Assembly: GCF_020906515.1 (NCBI RefSeq)
Contig: NC_085850.1
Location: 2,728,001-2,792,000 of the forward strand
Length of the DNA: 64,000 nt
From: Vanrija pseudolonga
Lineage: Eukaryota > Basidiomycota > Tremellomycetes > Trichosporonales > Trichosporonaceae
Reading direction: 5' to 3'
A model generated the notes under the pieces. That model ran no database searches. It was given only the letters and a program-made list of their open reading frames with translations, and had not been told where the DNA came from. The position numbers and the translations under genes were made by a program. Every line of letters starts with the position of its first letter. Positions within the stretch are counted from its first letter, which is position 1. Shown here in pieces: positions 33,649 through 42,900 of the stretch.

Positions 33649-34983
33649 TTACGCAGACGGCTGCGAGACGTGGTGGGGGTTGACCTTGACCTGGTCGGCA
33701 CCAATGTGGGCCGAGCCGCCAGTGGCGCCGGCAGCACAGGCGTCAACAAAGTCGCTGAGCATGCCGATGGTGTCGAGAGGACCGCCGGCCGACTCGGGGT
33801 GGAACTGGACGCCCCAGATCTGCTTGCCCGACTCGGGGGTCGAAATGATGCCCTCGACCGACGAGTCGTTGCAGTTGATGAAGAAGGGGGCCCAGCCCTC
33901 GGGGAAGTCCTCGGTAAGCTTGAGGGCGTACTGGTGGTTCTGCGAGGTGACGTAGACGCGGCCGGCCTTGATGGACGCCGAGTTGGCGAGGGCGAGCACG
34001 GGCTGGTTGTGGCCACGGTTGCCAAAGGTCATGCGGTACGCCTCCATGCCGGCGGCGATACCGAGGATCTGGTGGCCCATGCAGATGCCGAAGATGGGCT
34101 TGTTCCACTCGGCAATGGTCTGGCGCACACGCATGGCAGTGTCGTAGATGGACATGGGGTCACCGGGGCCGTTGGAGAGGAAGAGACCGTCGTACTGGTC
34201 ACGGACGGTGTTGAAGTCGAAGTCCCAGGGGAGGACAGTGACGCGGGCACCGCGCTTGACAAGCGAACGGGTGATGTTGGCCTTGGTGCCAAAGTCGAGG
34301 ACGGCAATCTTGGGGCCCTTGCCGTTGGGGTTGAGCTCGTAGGGCTGCTTGGTGGAGACCTGCGAGATGAGGTTCTCCTTGGAAGGGTCCCAGTAGGCGT
34401 CCTGGGCAGGGGCGCCCTTGGCGACCTCGTCGGCACCGATAGCGATACGGCCGAGAGTGGTACCCTGGTCACGGAGGAGGGTGGTGATGGCACGGGTGTC
34501 GACACCAGTGACACCGGGGATGTCGTAGCGAGCGCACCACTCGTGGAGCGACTCGACGGCCTGGTAGTGCGAGTACTTGACGGCGAGGTCCGAGACGATC
34601 ACACCGGCAACCTGCATGCCGTCCGACTCGAGGAAGGGGATGCCAGGAGTCTCAGGCAGGGGGGCGTTGGAGGGGACGCCGTAGTTTCCGACCATGGGCG
34701 AGGTGAAGACCAAGAACTGGCCGCGGTACGAGGGGTCGGTGAGCGAGTCGGTGTACGACGTGATCGACGTGCTGAAGACGGTCTCGCCAAACTTTGAGTT
34801 GGACGAGCCAAAGCCAGTGCCGTGGTACTCCTGGCCCGACTTGAGGAAGAGGGCGGCGGGCACCTTGGCGGGGAGGACGTTCTGGAGCAGGCTCTGGTTG
34901 GGGAGGGTGGTGGGGGTCGCGAGGCCACGGCGGGCGGTCGCGGCGGCAGCCGTCTTGGCGAGGGGGCGGAGGATGGACGACAT
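33649..34983 (-). CDS. CPA1: carbamoyl-phosphate synthase, arginine-specific, small (glutaminase) subunit
   Basis: Supplies ammonia from glutamine to the large subunit for carbamoyl phosphate in arginine synthesis. A single exon of 444 aa. The N-terminus (MSSILRPLAKTAAAATARRG) is an Arg/Ala/Ser-rich mitochondrial presequence. The CPSase small-chain domain (FGSSNSKFGETVFSTSITSY) is followed by a class I glutamine amidotransferase domain with GICMGHQ (nucleophile C301) and FHPESAGGP (H395, E397). The arginine-specific type is indicated by the free-standing subunit and the presequence; pyrimidine CPSase in fungi is fused in Ura2. The converging VHS-GAT gene ends 139 bp away. The leader upstream is discussed as a finding. 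Confidence 0.95.
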   Translation of the reverse strand: MSSILRPLAKTAAAATARRGLATPTTLPNQSLLQNVLPAKVPAALFLKSGQEYHGTGFGSSNSKFGETVFSTSITSYTDSLTDPSYRGQFLVFTSPMVGNYGVPSNAPLPETPGIPFLESDGMQVAGVIVSDLAVKYSHYQAVESLHEWCARYDIPGVTGVDTRAITTLLRDQGTTLGRIAIGADEVAKGAPAQDAYWDPSKENLISQVSTKQPYELNPNGKGPKIAVLDFGTKANITRSLVKRGARVTVLPWDFDFNTVRDQYDGLFLSNGPGDPMSIYDTAMRVRQTIAEWNKPIFGICMGHQILGIAAGMEAYRMTFGNRGHNQPVLALANSASIKAGRVYVTSQNHQYALKLTEDFPEGWAPFFINCNDSSVEGIISTPESGKQIWGVQFHPESAGGPLDTIGMLSDFVDACAAGATGGSAHIGADQVKVNPHHVSQPSA

Positions 34984-35833
34984 TGTGGTATAGAAGTTTC
35001 CGGGGAGAACGATTTGTTTAATCGCTAAGGGTGAAAACGAGGTCAGAGAGGTAGCTGGGAGGTTGTGTCAGTTGTTGAATGGCGCAGGTGCAGGCGCAGG
35101 TGCAGGATAAGGGTGGGTGGGTTGGTTTGGCGCGATGGTCCGCCCCGCCTTCCAGCTCGACTCACTCGTCAGAAGTACGTTCAGTCCACAGCATCGACAG
35201 GGCTGGGGAGTGGGTGGTGGGTTGGGAGTGGCGCGTGCGCGTGGGTGGCTGCGAGAGGCAAGTTGTTGCTGGTGTGGTGGTTGTGGTGGTGAGTAGAAGA
35301 AGAAGAAAGGCAGGCAGCGTTATCGAGGTTGCAGTCGCCTGTCCGCCCGTCGTCTGTGGCCCACCGCGCACCATTGGCTGTGGATTTTTCTGAATCTTCG
35401 ACTCGTCGGCACCCAAACTGGCGGAATCAATTATTTCCCGACGCCTGGTTGGTAGGCACGCAGTAAGCGCGTATGCGGCACGCGGCGGTGGTGTGCCCTG
35501 TGACGACGACGACGGCAGAATGCATACGCGCAGGCAGGAATGAGACGCTGCGGTGAGATCCCGAGCCGGCTTTGTCGGGCCGGGAGGTCGTGTGCGACAG
35601 TGAGCAGGGTCGTAGTGATGGCGAATGGGGAGAGATCGGCAGCGTACACGTCACAGTGGCACAAGACGTGGCAGGGAAGGTGTGGAGAAGGGCAGTATGG
35701 AAGTTTTTTTTCTAGTCATCGTCGACATCTGCACGCAGCGAACGACTAGAAACACGCGCATGCAACGCGCAGTACGCAGTGAGCGTGAGGCCGCCACCGC
35801 CCACAGACCACCAAGAAAATCCGCAACCATCGA
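34984..35833. other. CPA1 upstream region, up to tRNA
   Basis: 850 bp with no protein gene. It holds the CPA1 leader, where a 10-codon upstream frame (minus strand, 35162..35194, starting MLWTER) and a possible 5' UTR donor GTGAGT overlap. Confidence 0.4.
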
Positions 35834-35921
35834 CACCCCTTAGCTCAGTTGGCAGAGCGTGAGATTCCAATCGCGGAATAGTGTATCCTCAAGGTCGTCC
35901 GTTCAAGTCGGGCAGGGGTGG
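35834..35921 (+). tRNA. tRNA-Trp (anticodon CCA) with 15-nt intron
   Basis: Acceptor CACCCCT pairs perfectly with AGGGGTG, plus discriminator G. D arm is GCTC..GAGC. T arm is GTCCG-TTCAAGT-CGGGC. The anticodon loop reads TT-CCA-A, anticodon at 35867..35869, with an intron of about 15 nt (35871..35885) at the canonical site after base 37. Anticodon stem TGAGA/CCTCA has four pairs and an A-C mismatch at 31:39. A Gly(UCC) reading shifts the loop by one but puts a mismatch at 27:43 and misplaces the intron, so Trp is preferred. Confidence 0.72.
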
Positions 35922-36147
35922 GAGCGTCGCCAGCGCAACGTTTTTGGGTATGCGGGGAGTTGGATTTGGCTGGCGGAGGGACGCCAGGAGCCCGCCGGAA
36001 GAAGGAAGGAAGGCAGCAGCAGCCTTCCCTGCCACTTTCGTTTTGCTTCCGCCCTCCCTCGCGCGCGGTGGAGGTGGGTTCGAAGGCGACCGTGCTGAGC
36101 TGAGACCGACGCAACAACAACAATAACATCGCCGGATCACCCACAAA
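35922..36147. other. tRNA to TBCC gap
   Basis: 226 bp, the promoter and leader region of the TBCC gene. Nothing else seen. Confidence 0.4.
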
Positions 36148-37131
36148 ATGGCAAGCACGTCGGCCGCGGCGGAATTCTACGCCCAGTTCCAGGCAGCGAA
36201 AGCGGGTGGGTCGTTGTTGTCGTCGTGGCCCGCTGACCCAGCAGACATCACCGCGGCGCTAGCCACCGACCCAGCGGGTGCGAGTAGTCGCCTCGCCTCG
36301 CTCCGCGCCGACCTGGCGGCCGCGCTGCCCACGCTGCCTGCGTACGACCAGCGGAGCTTGGAGCTGGTGCGTTTATTGCTTGTGTGTGTGTGCGCTGACG
36401 CGTCGCAGCAGGTCCGCGAGCTCGAGGCGAGCCTGCGCGCGGTGCGGGAGAAGGAGAAGCCGAAATCCAAGTTCGCGTTCAAGCGCGCCACGCCGTCCAG
36501 CGGCAGCTCGAAGGCTCCCAGCAGCGCGAAGCCCTCGCCCGTGCCCACTCCGCGCGTAGCCACCCCCGCGACTCCCCAGCTGCCAGACACGACGTATACC
36601 GTCTCGGCACGCACGGGAGCCCGCATCACGCCGGAAGACTATACCCCGACAGGCGAATACACGCTCACCCTGTCCTCTCTCGCCCGCTGCGTGGTCGACC
36701 TGCGCGCCTCGAGCGGACTCACGTCGCTGCATGCGCGCGACTTGGACGGGTGTGTCGTCCTCGCCCCCGTGCTGGGGGGCAGCGTCATGCTCTCCGGCTT
36801 ACGCCGGTGCGTGCTCGTGCTTGGCGCGCAGCAGTTCCGGCTCCATTCGAGCACTGATACCGCCGTGTTTCTGCACGTGGGGAGCTTGCCCGTCATCGAG
36901 GGGTGTGAGCGGGTCACCTTTGCGCCCTTGCCTGGTGCGCAAGACGCGGAGAAGCGGTACGCCCAGGTGCAGGACTTTGACTGGGTGCGCGGGGGGCCGT
37001 CACCTCATTTCAAGGTGGTGCACGACGCTGGCGCGCTTGATGGCGTGTTGGAGGGGGAACCGAGCGACGCTGTGGCCATTGTGGACAAGGTGCTGGCCGC
37101 TGTCACCCCCGCGCCTACGGTAGGGGCATAG
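36148..37131 (+). CDS. tubulin-binding cofactor C
   Basis: Tubulin-folding cofactor C, the GTPase-activating component that releases folded alpha/beta-tubulin from the cofactor complex. The uninterrupted frame is 327 codons, but 36367..36408 (GTGCGT to CGCAG, 42 nt, GCTGAC branch) is very probably an in-frame intron; removing it joins RSLEL to QVRELEASLR and gives 313 aa. The N-terminal third is helical like the spectrin-like domain, then a Ser/Pro linker, then the beta-helical C-CAP domain. The catalytic arginine finger is in GAQQFRLH (R217 spliced), matching the family Q-x-R pattern. It converges on the PFK-2 gene with a 111-bp gap. Confidence 0.9.
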   Translation: MASTSAAAEFYAQFQAAKAGGSLLSSWPADPADITAALATDPAGASSRLASLRADLAAALPTLPAYDQRSLELVRLLLVCVCADASQQVRELEASLRAVREKEKPKSKFAFKRATPSSGSSKAPSSAKPSPVPTPRVATPATPQLPDTTYTVSARTGARITPEDYTPTGEYTLTLSSLARCVVDLRASSGLTSLHARDLDGCVVLAPVLGGSVMLSGLRRCVLVLGAQQFRLHSSTDTAVFLHVGSLPVIEGCERVTFAPLPGAQDAEKRYAQVQDFDWVRGGPSPHFKVVHDAGALDGVLEGEPSDAVAIVDKVLAAVTPAPTVGA

Positions 37132-37242
37132 CTTGCATTCGCCCTCTCCCCCCCGCCCTCACGATACATATATCTGCATTACAGCTCATACAATCTTTCG
37201 GTCATTCTACGTGTTGTGTTGTGTCTTGGGGTCTTGAGGGTG

Positions 37243-39581
37243 TTAGATCTTGAGGATGGACACTGGGGGATGGTTAGCAGGGGGAGGGTGCACAAAGACT
37301 GGCAGCACACGCCGGGGCTCGCCGATTTCGTCGACTCGCCGGCTCAAGCCCACTCACTAGCTCTCTCCCGCACCGACGGCAGCTCCTCGTCGTCGATATT
37401 GCCGTCTGTGATCGCCGACTCGGCCGCCGACACCGGCTCGGCGGGCGACGCGCCGCCATTCTTGCCGTGCGGTGCCGAGCGCCAACCGTCGTTGGTGCCC
37501 GACTCGAGTCTACTCTTGAGCTTCGCTCTTACGAGATCTGCCTTGAGCTGTTTATCCTTCGCTTCCTCCTCCTCTGCCTCACGCTCAATATTTTCCGCCT
37601 CGCCCGCAAACGTGGGGAGCACGCCGCCAATGCCAGACGCGGCTTCCGCAAAGTTCTCGTACAGGTTGCGTCCGGCCGAGTCGCCGCGTCCCTCGCCCGA
37701 CCAGAAGTGGAACGCCCTCGACACGACGCCGTACGACGCAGGCGTCACCTCCACGAGGTCGCCGCGCGCAATCTCGACCGCAGGCACCTCGCTGGGTGGC
37801 AGGCCGACGAGGTACGCAAGCAGGCAGCGGATAACCGACGCGTGCCCGATGATGAGCAGGTCCTCCTGGCAACGCTCGAGCTCAAAAATGATGGGCTCGA
37901 GGCGGACTGGGGTGAGCTAAGCGTTGGTCGGCCGACTTACCACTCAGGTCGTGATACGACTCGGCGCGCGGAGCGCGGTGTGCGTACGGGTCGGCGAGGA
38001 AGCGGTCCCACTCGTCGGGGTAGAGCTCCATGGCCTCTTGGGACGAGAGGCCGTCCCAGACACCGCTGGGGGAAGTCAGCGAGGTGGTGTTGGTGGCGGG
38101 AGACAGCGGCGCCGCCCCCCCACCATCTTCAGCCGGCTCGGCCTTCGTCCTCAGCGCACTCACGGATTGATCTCGCCCATGATGGGCTTCTGCACGACCT
38201 TGTATCCAGCATGCACAAACGGCCACGCTGTATGGTGCGCTCTGCGACGGCTCGAAGTCCACACAAGCAGGGGCGACTCCTCGCCGACATTCTCACCGCG
38301 GGCCTTGCGCTCCTCGCGGAGCGCCTTGCGGCGTGAGATGACGGCGGCCTTGAGTCTCTCGGCGTACTCCCACCCGGCGGGCGAGAGGTCCGAGTCGGCC
38401 TTGTACGAGTGCTCGATGAGGGATTGGCCAGACTGGGGCGGGTCAGCGGGGTCGCGACTGAGCACTCACCCTCGCGAAGAAGATGGTGCGCGGGCGCGTG
38501 TGGATGTTCATGAGGAAGAAGCAACATCGGGTCTGGAGGTAGCCTGGGGGTGTGAGTGGTGGTCGGGTGGGAATCGGGGTGGGCGAGTCGAGCTCCCGCC
38601 GTCGGGTTCTGTCGCTCGACACCTCGGGCACCTCGGGCTTCGCCCTCGGCGCCGCGCGCGGCCGTACTCACCCTCAATCTTGTTCAGCTCGATCCGCTCG
38701 CCAACGTTCATGACCTTGATGTACGGCCCCTCGTCGGCAGTGACAGTGGCATACGTCTTCGCCTGATCGCGGATACGGTTCCAGTAGTCTGCGACGGCGC
38801 GGTCCGCGTCCCAGCCCGCATAGTCGGGGGACGAGAGCTTGACCGAGCGGATGTTGGCGGTTACGATATCGTCGCGGTCGCAGAGGGATTCTGGGTAGGG
38901 GGTTAGCCTTCTGTCATCTGTCCCAACAGGCCGGCCTCGGACGCCCGCCTCGCGGCCCGGCCCGCCTCGCACTCACCCAGAAAGATGACATGCACGCCCT
39001 TGCTCCCAAACTCCTCGAGACAGCGCTTCCTGCTCTCCTTGCTGCCGTTGTTCGCGTCGTAGATGACCACCTGGCCGCCCTGCTCGTCGTAAAAGTCCCA
39101 GATCTGCTCCTCCATTTCGCGCTCGATGCGGTTCCGCAGGGCTATTGTTTCGGCCGACTTGGGGCCTGTAGCTGGGTGTCAGGGGCACGTCTACACGACG
39201 ACGAGCAGCGCGGCGAGCTCGGCATTGCTCGTCTCGCCGCGTCGCTGCGCTCCGCGAGCCAGCTCGCTACGCTCGCTCGCTCGCAACCCACCACTCGTTT
39301 GAAAGTAATCCGCAGGCACGTTCTTCGCGCCGCCGAGCACGCGGCGGCGATAATCGCCGAGCGAGTACACGCGCGTCTTGACGCCCATCCAGCGGAGGTA
39401 TCGCTCGAGCGCGCGCGAGATGTGTGTCTTGCCGCGGGCTAGGAGGTGAGGTGTGAGCGAGGAAGGCCATGACGCGCGCAAGAGAGCGACACGACGTACC
39501 TGGAAGGCCGACCGTCGCGATCAGGATCAGACCGGCGTGGAAGAGCCGGCCGGACTGCGTCACGTATAGCGGCGCGGCCAT
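37243..39581 (-). CDS. 6-phosphofructo-2-kinase / fructose-2,6-bisphosphatase homologue, phosphatase His replaced
   Basis: Makes fructose 2,6-bisphosphate, the activator of glycolytic PFK-1. Nine exons (39500..39581, 39292..39438, 38977..39165, 38672..38890, 38470..38543, 38164..38432, 37941..38065, 37358..37906, 37243..37262) encode 557 aa, all in phase. Kinase domain: Walker A GLPARGKT (25-32, across intron 1), GDYRRR, ADYFQTSGPKS, YDANN. The phosphatase-like domain keeps the second His in IIGHAS (H390), Glu in MGEINPG (E324) and the Arg-rich WTSSRRR region, but the phospho-acceptor motif RHGxS reads RSGQS: Ser238, at the exon 5/6 junction. No alternative acceptor restores His. By analogy with yeast Pfk26 it should be mainly a kinase. 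A short last exon ends MSILKI. Confidence 0.93.
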
Positions 39582-39942
39582 GGTGTGGTGGTGTGCTGTT
39601 GTTGTAGTGGTGAAGTATGTGGGAGAGTGAAGGTTGTGTTATCGGACTGGACGTCCCGATTGTGTCGACGCCAGACGGTGCGGTTGGGAGCGGATGAGAC
39701 TCGCGGGTGCTTTTGGCGGAGGGGGTCATTGATTGATCGACTCAAGCGAGCAGCCAAGCAACAATGACACAGGCACCACTCCCCCCAACCCCAAACGTAT
39801 CATCGCCCACCCCCCACGCCCCCCCGCCCCCCCGCTGGCATATCGCAACAATGCATGCTGCGCCTTCATCTCGTACAACCATGCTCTCTATGCAAAATAG
39901 TGTCCCTCGGAAAAAATGATGATGAAAATGACTGCAGCTACA
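39582..39942. other. PFK-2 upstream / Sec7 downstream gap
   Basis: 361 bp. Contains a C-rich tract near 39777..39840. No gene seen. Confidence 0.45.
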
Positions 39943-42900
39943 CTACACCTTGTTGGCAGCGCCCCACTTGAACTTTTGAGAAAACTCGCCAAACCCGCTC
40001 CGAGGCAGACTCGCGAGACTGACCTTGGTGGCGGCTCGTGTCTGGCGCCAGTGTTCGGCCTCGTCTTGCGCAGGTGTGCTCCGCCCGCTGGGCGTAACGT
40101 TCGACGACTCTATAGGCGACGGTTCGAGCGAGACAAACTCGTCAAAGTCGGGGCCTTGGCCCAGCGCCTTGTCCACCTCGTCGCCAAACGCAGACGACGC
40201 AGAGAGGTACTCGGACGACGGGCGGCGGCCAGAGCCAGGCCCGTCATAATCGGAGCCAGAGTTGCGCTGGCTCGCCTGCCGCGAGTCGCGAGAGTCACGC
40301 GAAGGCGGCCCGTCCTCGCTCGCCTGGCGGACAAAGACGGGGAACTCGTTGGGGCTCGACGAGAAGACGTTGGGAGACCGGTCCTCCCAGTTGGCCTCGT
40401 CGTCGTGGGGTAGTGCGAGTGTGGGTATAATGATTGGGGTGGCAATCGTCGCGCGGCGATCAGCCTTGCTTGTGCGTTGAGGCGCCGCCAAGGTCTGAGT
40501 GGCGGCCTGCATGGCGACGTGGCGTACTCGTGCCCAGTCACGCTGGTCGCGGTCCTGGTCCTTGAGTAGCATCGTGATCCATAAGTGAAGCTTGGCAAGC
40601 TGGATGCGGTCGGCGCGGATCTGACTTGCGAGCTCGGGGAGCTGCGCCTCGATGCGATCCCTCGTCGTCTTTTGGAAAGGCGTGAGAATGGCGAGGTTTC
40701 TAGCGATGCGGAGGTTGGTAGCCAGGCGCTGCTCGATCGGAGCAGCCTCAGTACGAAGCTTGCCGATGCGGTCGGTGATCGCGTCGGTTCTAGACGTCTT
40801 GGGCGGCGCGTCCGACTCGACAGGAAGCGACCACGTGCGCTGGGGTTGCCCGCGACCGGCCGCCAGCTCGGCCTTGACCTGGCCGATGACGGCCTCGAGC
40901 TGCTCCGTGCCGCCGACGACGACGTCGTTGGCGCCAGTGATGTCCACAACCGGCGCAGGGCTCGCCCGCATACTGCCCACCCGACGAAGCTTGGGCCGTG
41001 CATCGGTTGCTGGCTCATCGGCAAATAACACGGCTCGGGTTTGGGAGTTGTTTGTCGCTGGCGGGGTCGTACCATCGGCCAAGTCGCGTCGGTGAGACTC
41101 GGCGGCGGCGGCACCAGCCAAGACAGCATGTTCGCTGTTCAGGCCAGGTGCCCGCATGCGAATAGCTGCCGACTTGAACGTGCTCGCGTAGTTGATCAAC
41201 GTGAGCCACTCGTTCATCTGGTACTCGTCGGCGGCCTCCATGAGATACTCGCGCTCGTCCGGCATGACGAAGCGGAACGTGTGCGTAGGCTCGGGGACGG
41301 CGTGCTCGCGGTCAAAGACTGCGACGCAGTCCTTGACTGTGAATACCTCGTCGGGCTGGAAGTCGGACATGGTCGGCAAGGGCTCATCAGGGTTTGTGCG
41401 ACGGGTGGCACGGATGCGCTCAACCAGGGTGAGCGCGAGCACCGTGTCCTTGAAGAACAGTAGCTGAGACCCAGTGAGGACCATGCTCCAGTTCTTCCAC
41501 TTGCGCCCGCTCGGCTTCTTGCCGTTCACCGGCGTGTCCTCTTTGCGGTTGATCAGGCCCACTTTGGTGATCTTGAGGGTAGAGAAGTCGGGCGGCGGCT
41601 GCTTGGGGACGCCAGATCCTCCCAAGGCAGACGCTAGGTTCACAACAGACGACTTACGGCGAGCCGTCTTTGGTGTCGTGAACTGCAGCGGCAGAGAGTT
41701 GGCAAACTGGCGTTGCAGCCTGTCGACGTCGAGGAAGGGCTGCGTTCCCATGCACGAGAACGGACTGTCGGCGGGAATGTGCTGCTCTATGTCCACTCTC
41801 AGAGTGCCAAGCTGACCGCCGACAATCAAGTCGTACACATCAATCTTTCCCGCGCGCATGGCTGGCACGTTCAGGTTGACCACAGAGCCGCCGCGCGCGG
41901 CGAGAGAAGCCTCATTGTCGTCCTCGATGAACACGAACGGCGTAAAGGTGATGTTGTCGTAGAATGCTTCCAGGACGGGCTCTGGCACGCCATCCAGGCG
42001 CGTGTTGCGCACATAGTCTGCCTTGGTCATCTTGTTCTTGTTGTGCCGGTTGAAAGCGTCCGTGTGCAGCATCATCATGGAGAAGGCGAGAACGTAGCCA
42101 TTGTCCTTGGCGCCAAAGAGGCCGGGCTCGCAAACGTCGTATCGGCTTGCAAAGGCCTCCATGACACGGTCGATCTGCTGCGTCTCCTTGGGCAGAGACA
42201 TGTGCATGAGCAGGCGGCGAAGCGCGACGTCCAGGGCGATGTGGGTGAACTCGAAGCGGCTCATGTAGCTCCTGAGGGCATCGGTGTGGAACTTGTCGGC
42301 GCTGTGAGCGATGACTCCAGCCAGCTCACGCCGGCTGACACCGTCCAGTCTCTCGAGCCAAGACTCGGGAGTGTCATCCTCACGGACCTCGATGAGGGCC
42401 TTGAATGCCTTCTTCTTCTCCTCCTCGGTTGGCTCGTCGTCCGCCAGGGTCTCGACTGGTGCGGGGGCTGGCGACGACTGCTCAGAGGTAGGAGGAAGAT
42501 GGGAGCCACGGCGGGTAGTGACACCGCCAGGGCCGTCATCCATGCCAGGGATAGGCGAAGCACGACCGCTAAGGGCACCACCGTTCGTCCGTGCTGGGAG
42601 TGGAAATAGGCTGCCACCAGTCGGTCTTGGCGAGTTTGGAGCCGTGCGCAGGAGACCAGTGGATAACCGGCGAATGGAACCAGTTCGCGCGCGCGGCGGC
42701 GTGGCAGCCGTGGGGAAGATGGGCTGAGAGTGCTGCTGCGCCGTGGCAGGGAGGTAGGTGGTGGACAAGGATTGTTGCTGGCCAAAGGTGCCCGCAAAGG
42801 AAACACCCGATGAGATGGTCGACGCACGAGCTCTGGTTCGAGGAGCAGGCTGGAGCGATGCATGGGGGTCAGCCGTGTGCGACCTGTGTGTCCCTCTTGA

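Noticed and set aside
33604-34797. 397-codon open frame on the plus strand
   Set aside because: Mirror of CPA1, which has intact catalytic motifs; the composition is Gly/Val/Asp-rich shadow sequence.
35834-35921. tRNA-Gly (UCC) reading of the same locus
   Set aside because: It puts a mismatch at 27:43 and the intron away from the canonical position; the CCA reading has U33 and A37 in place.
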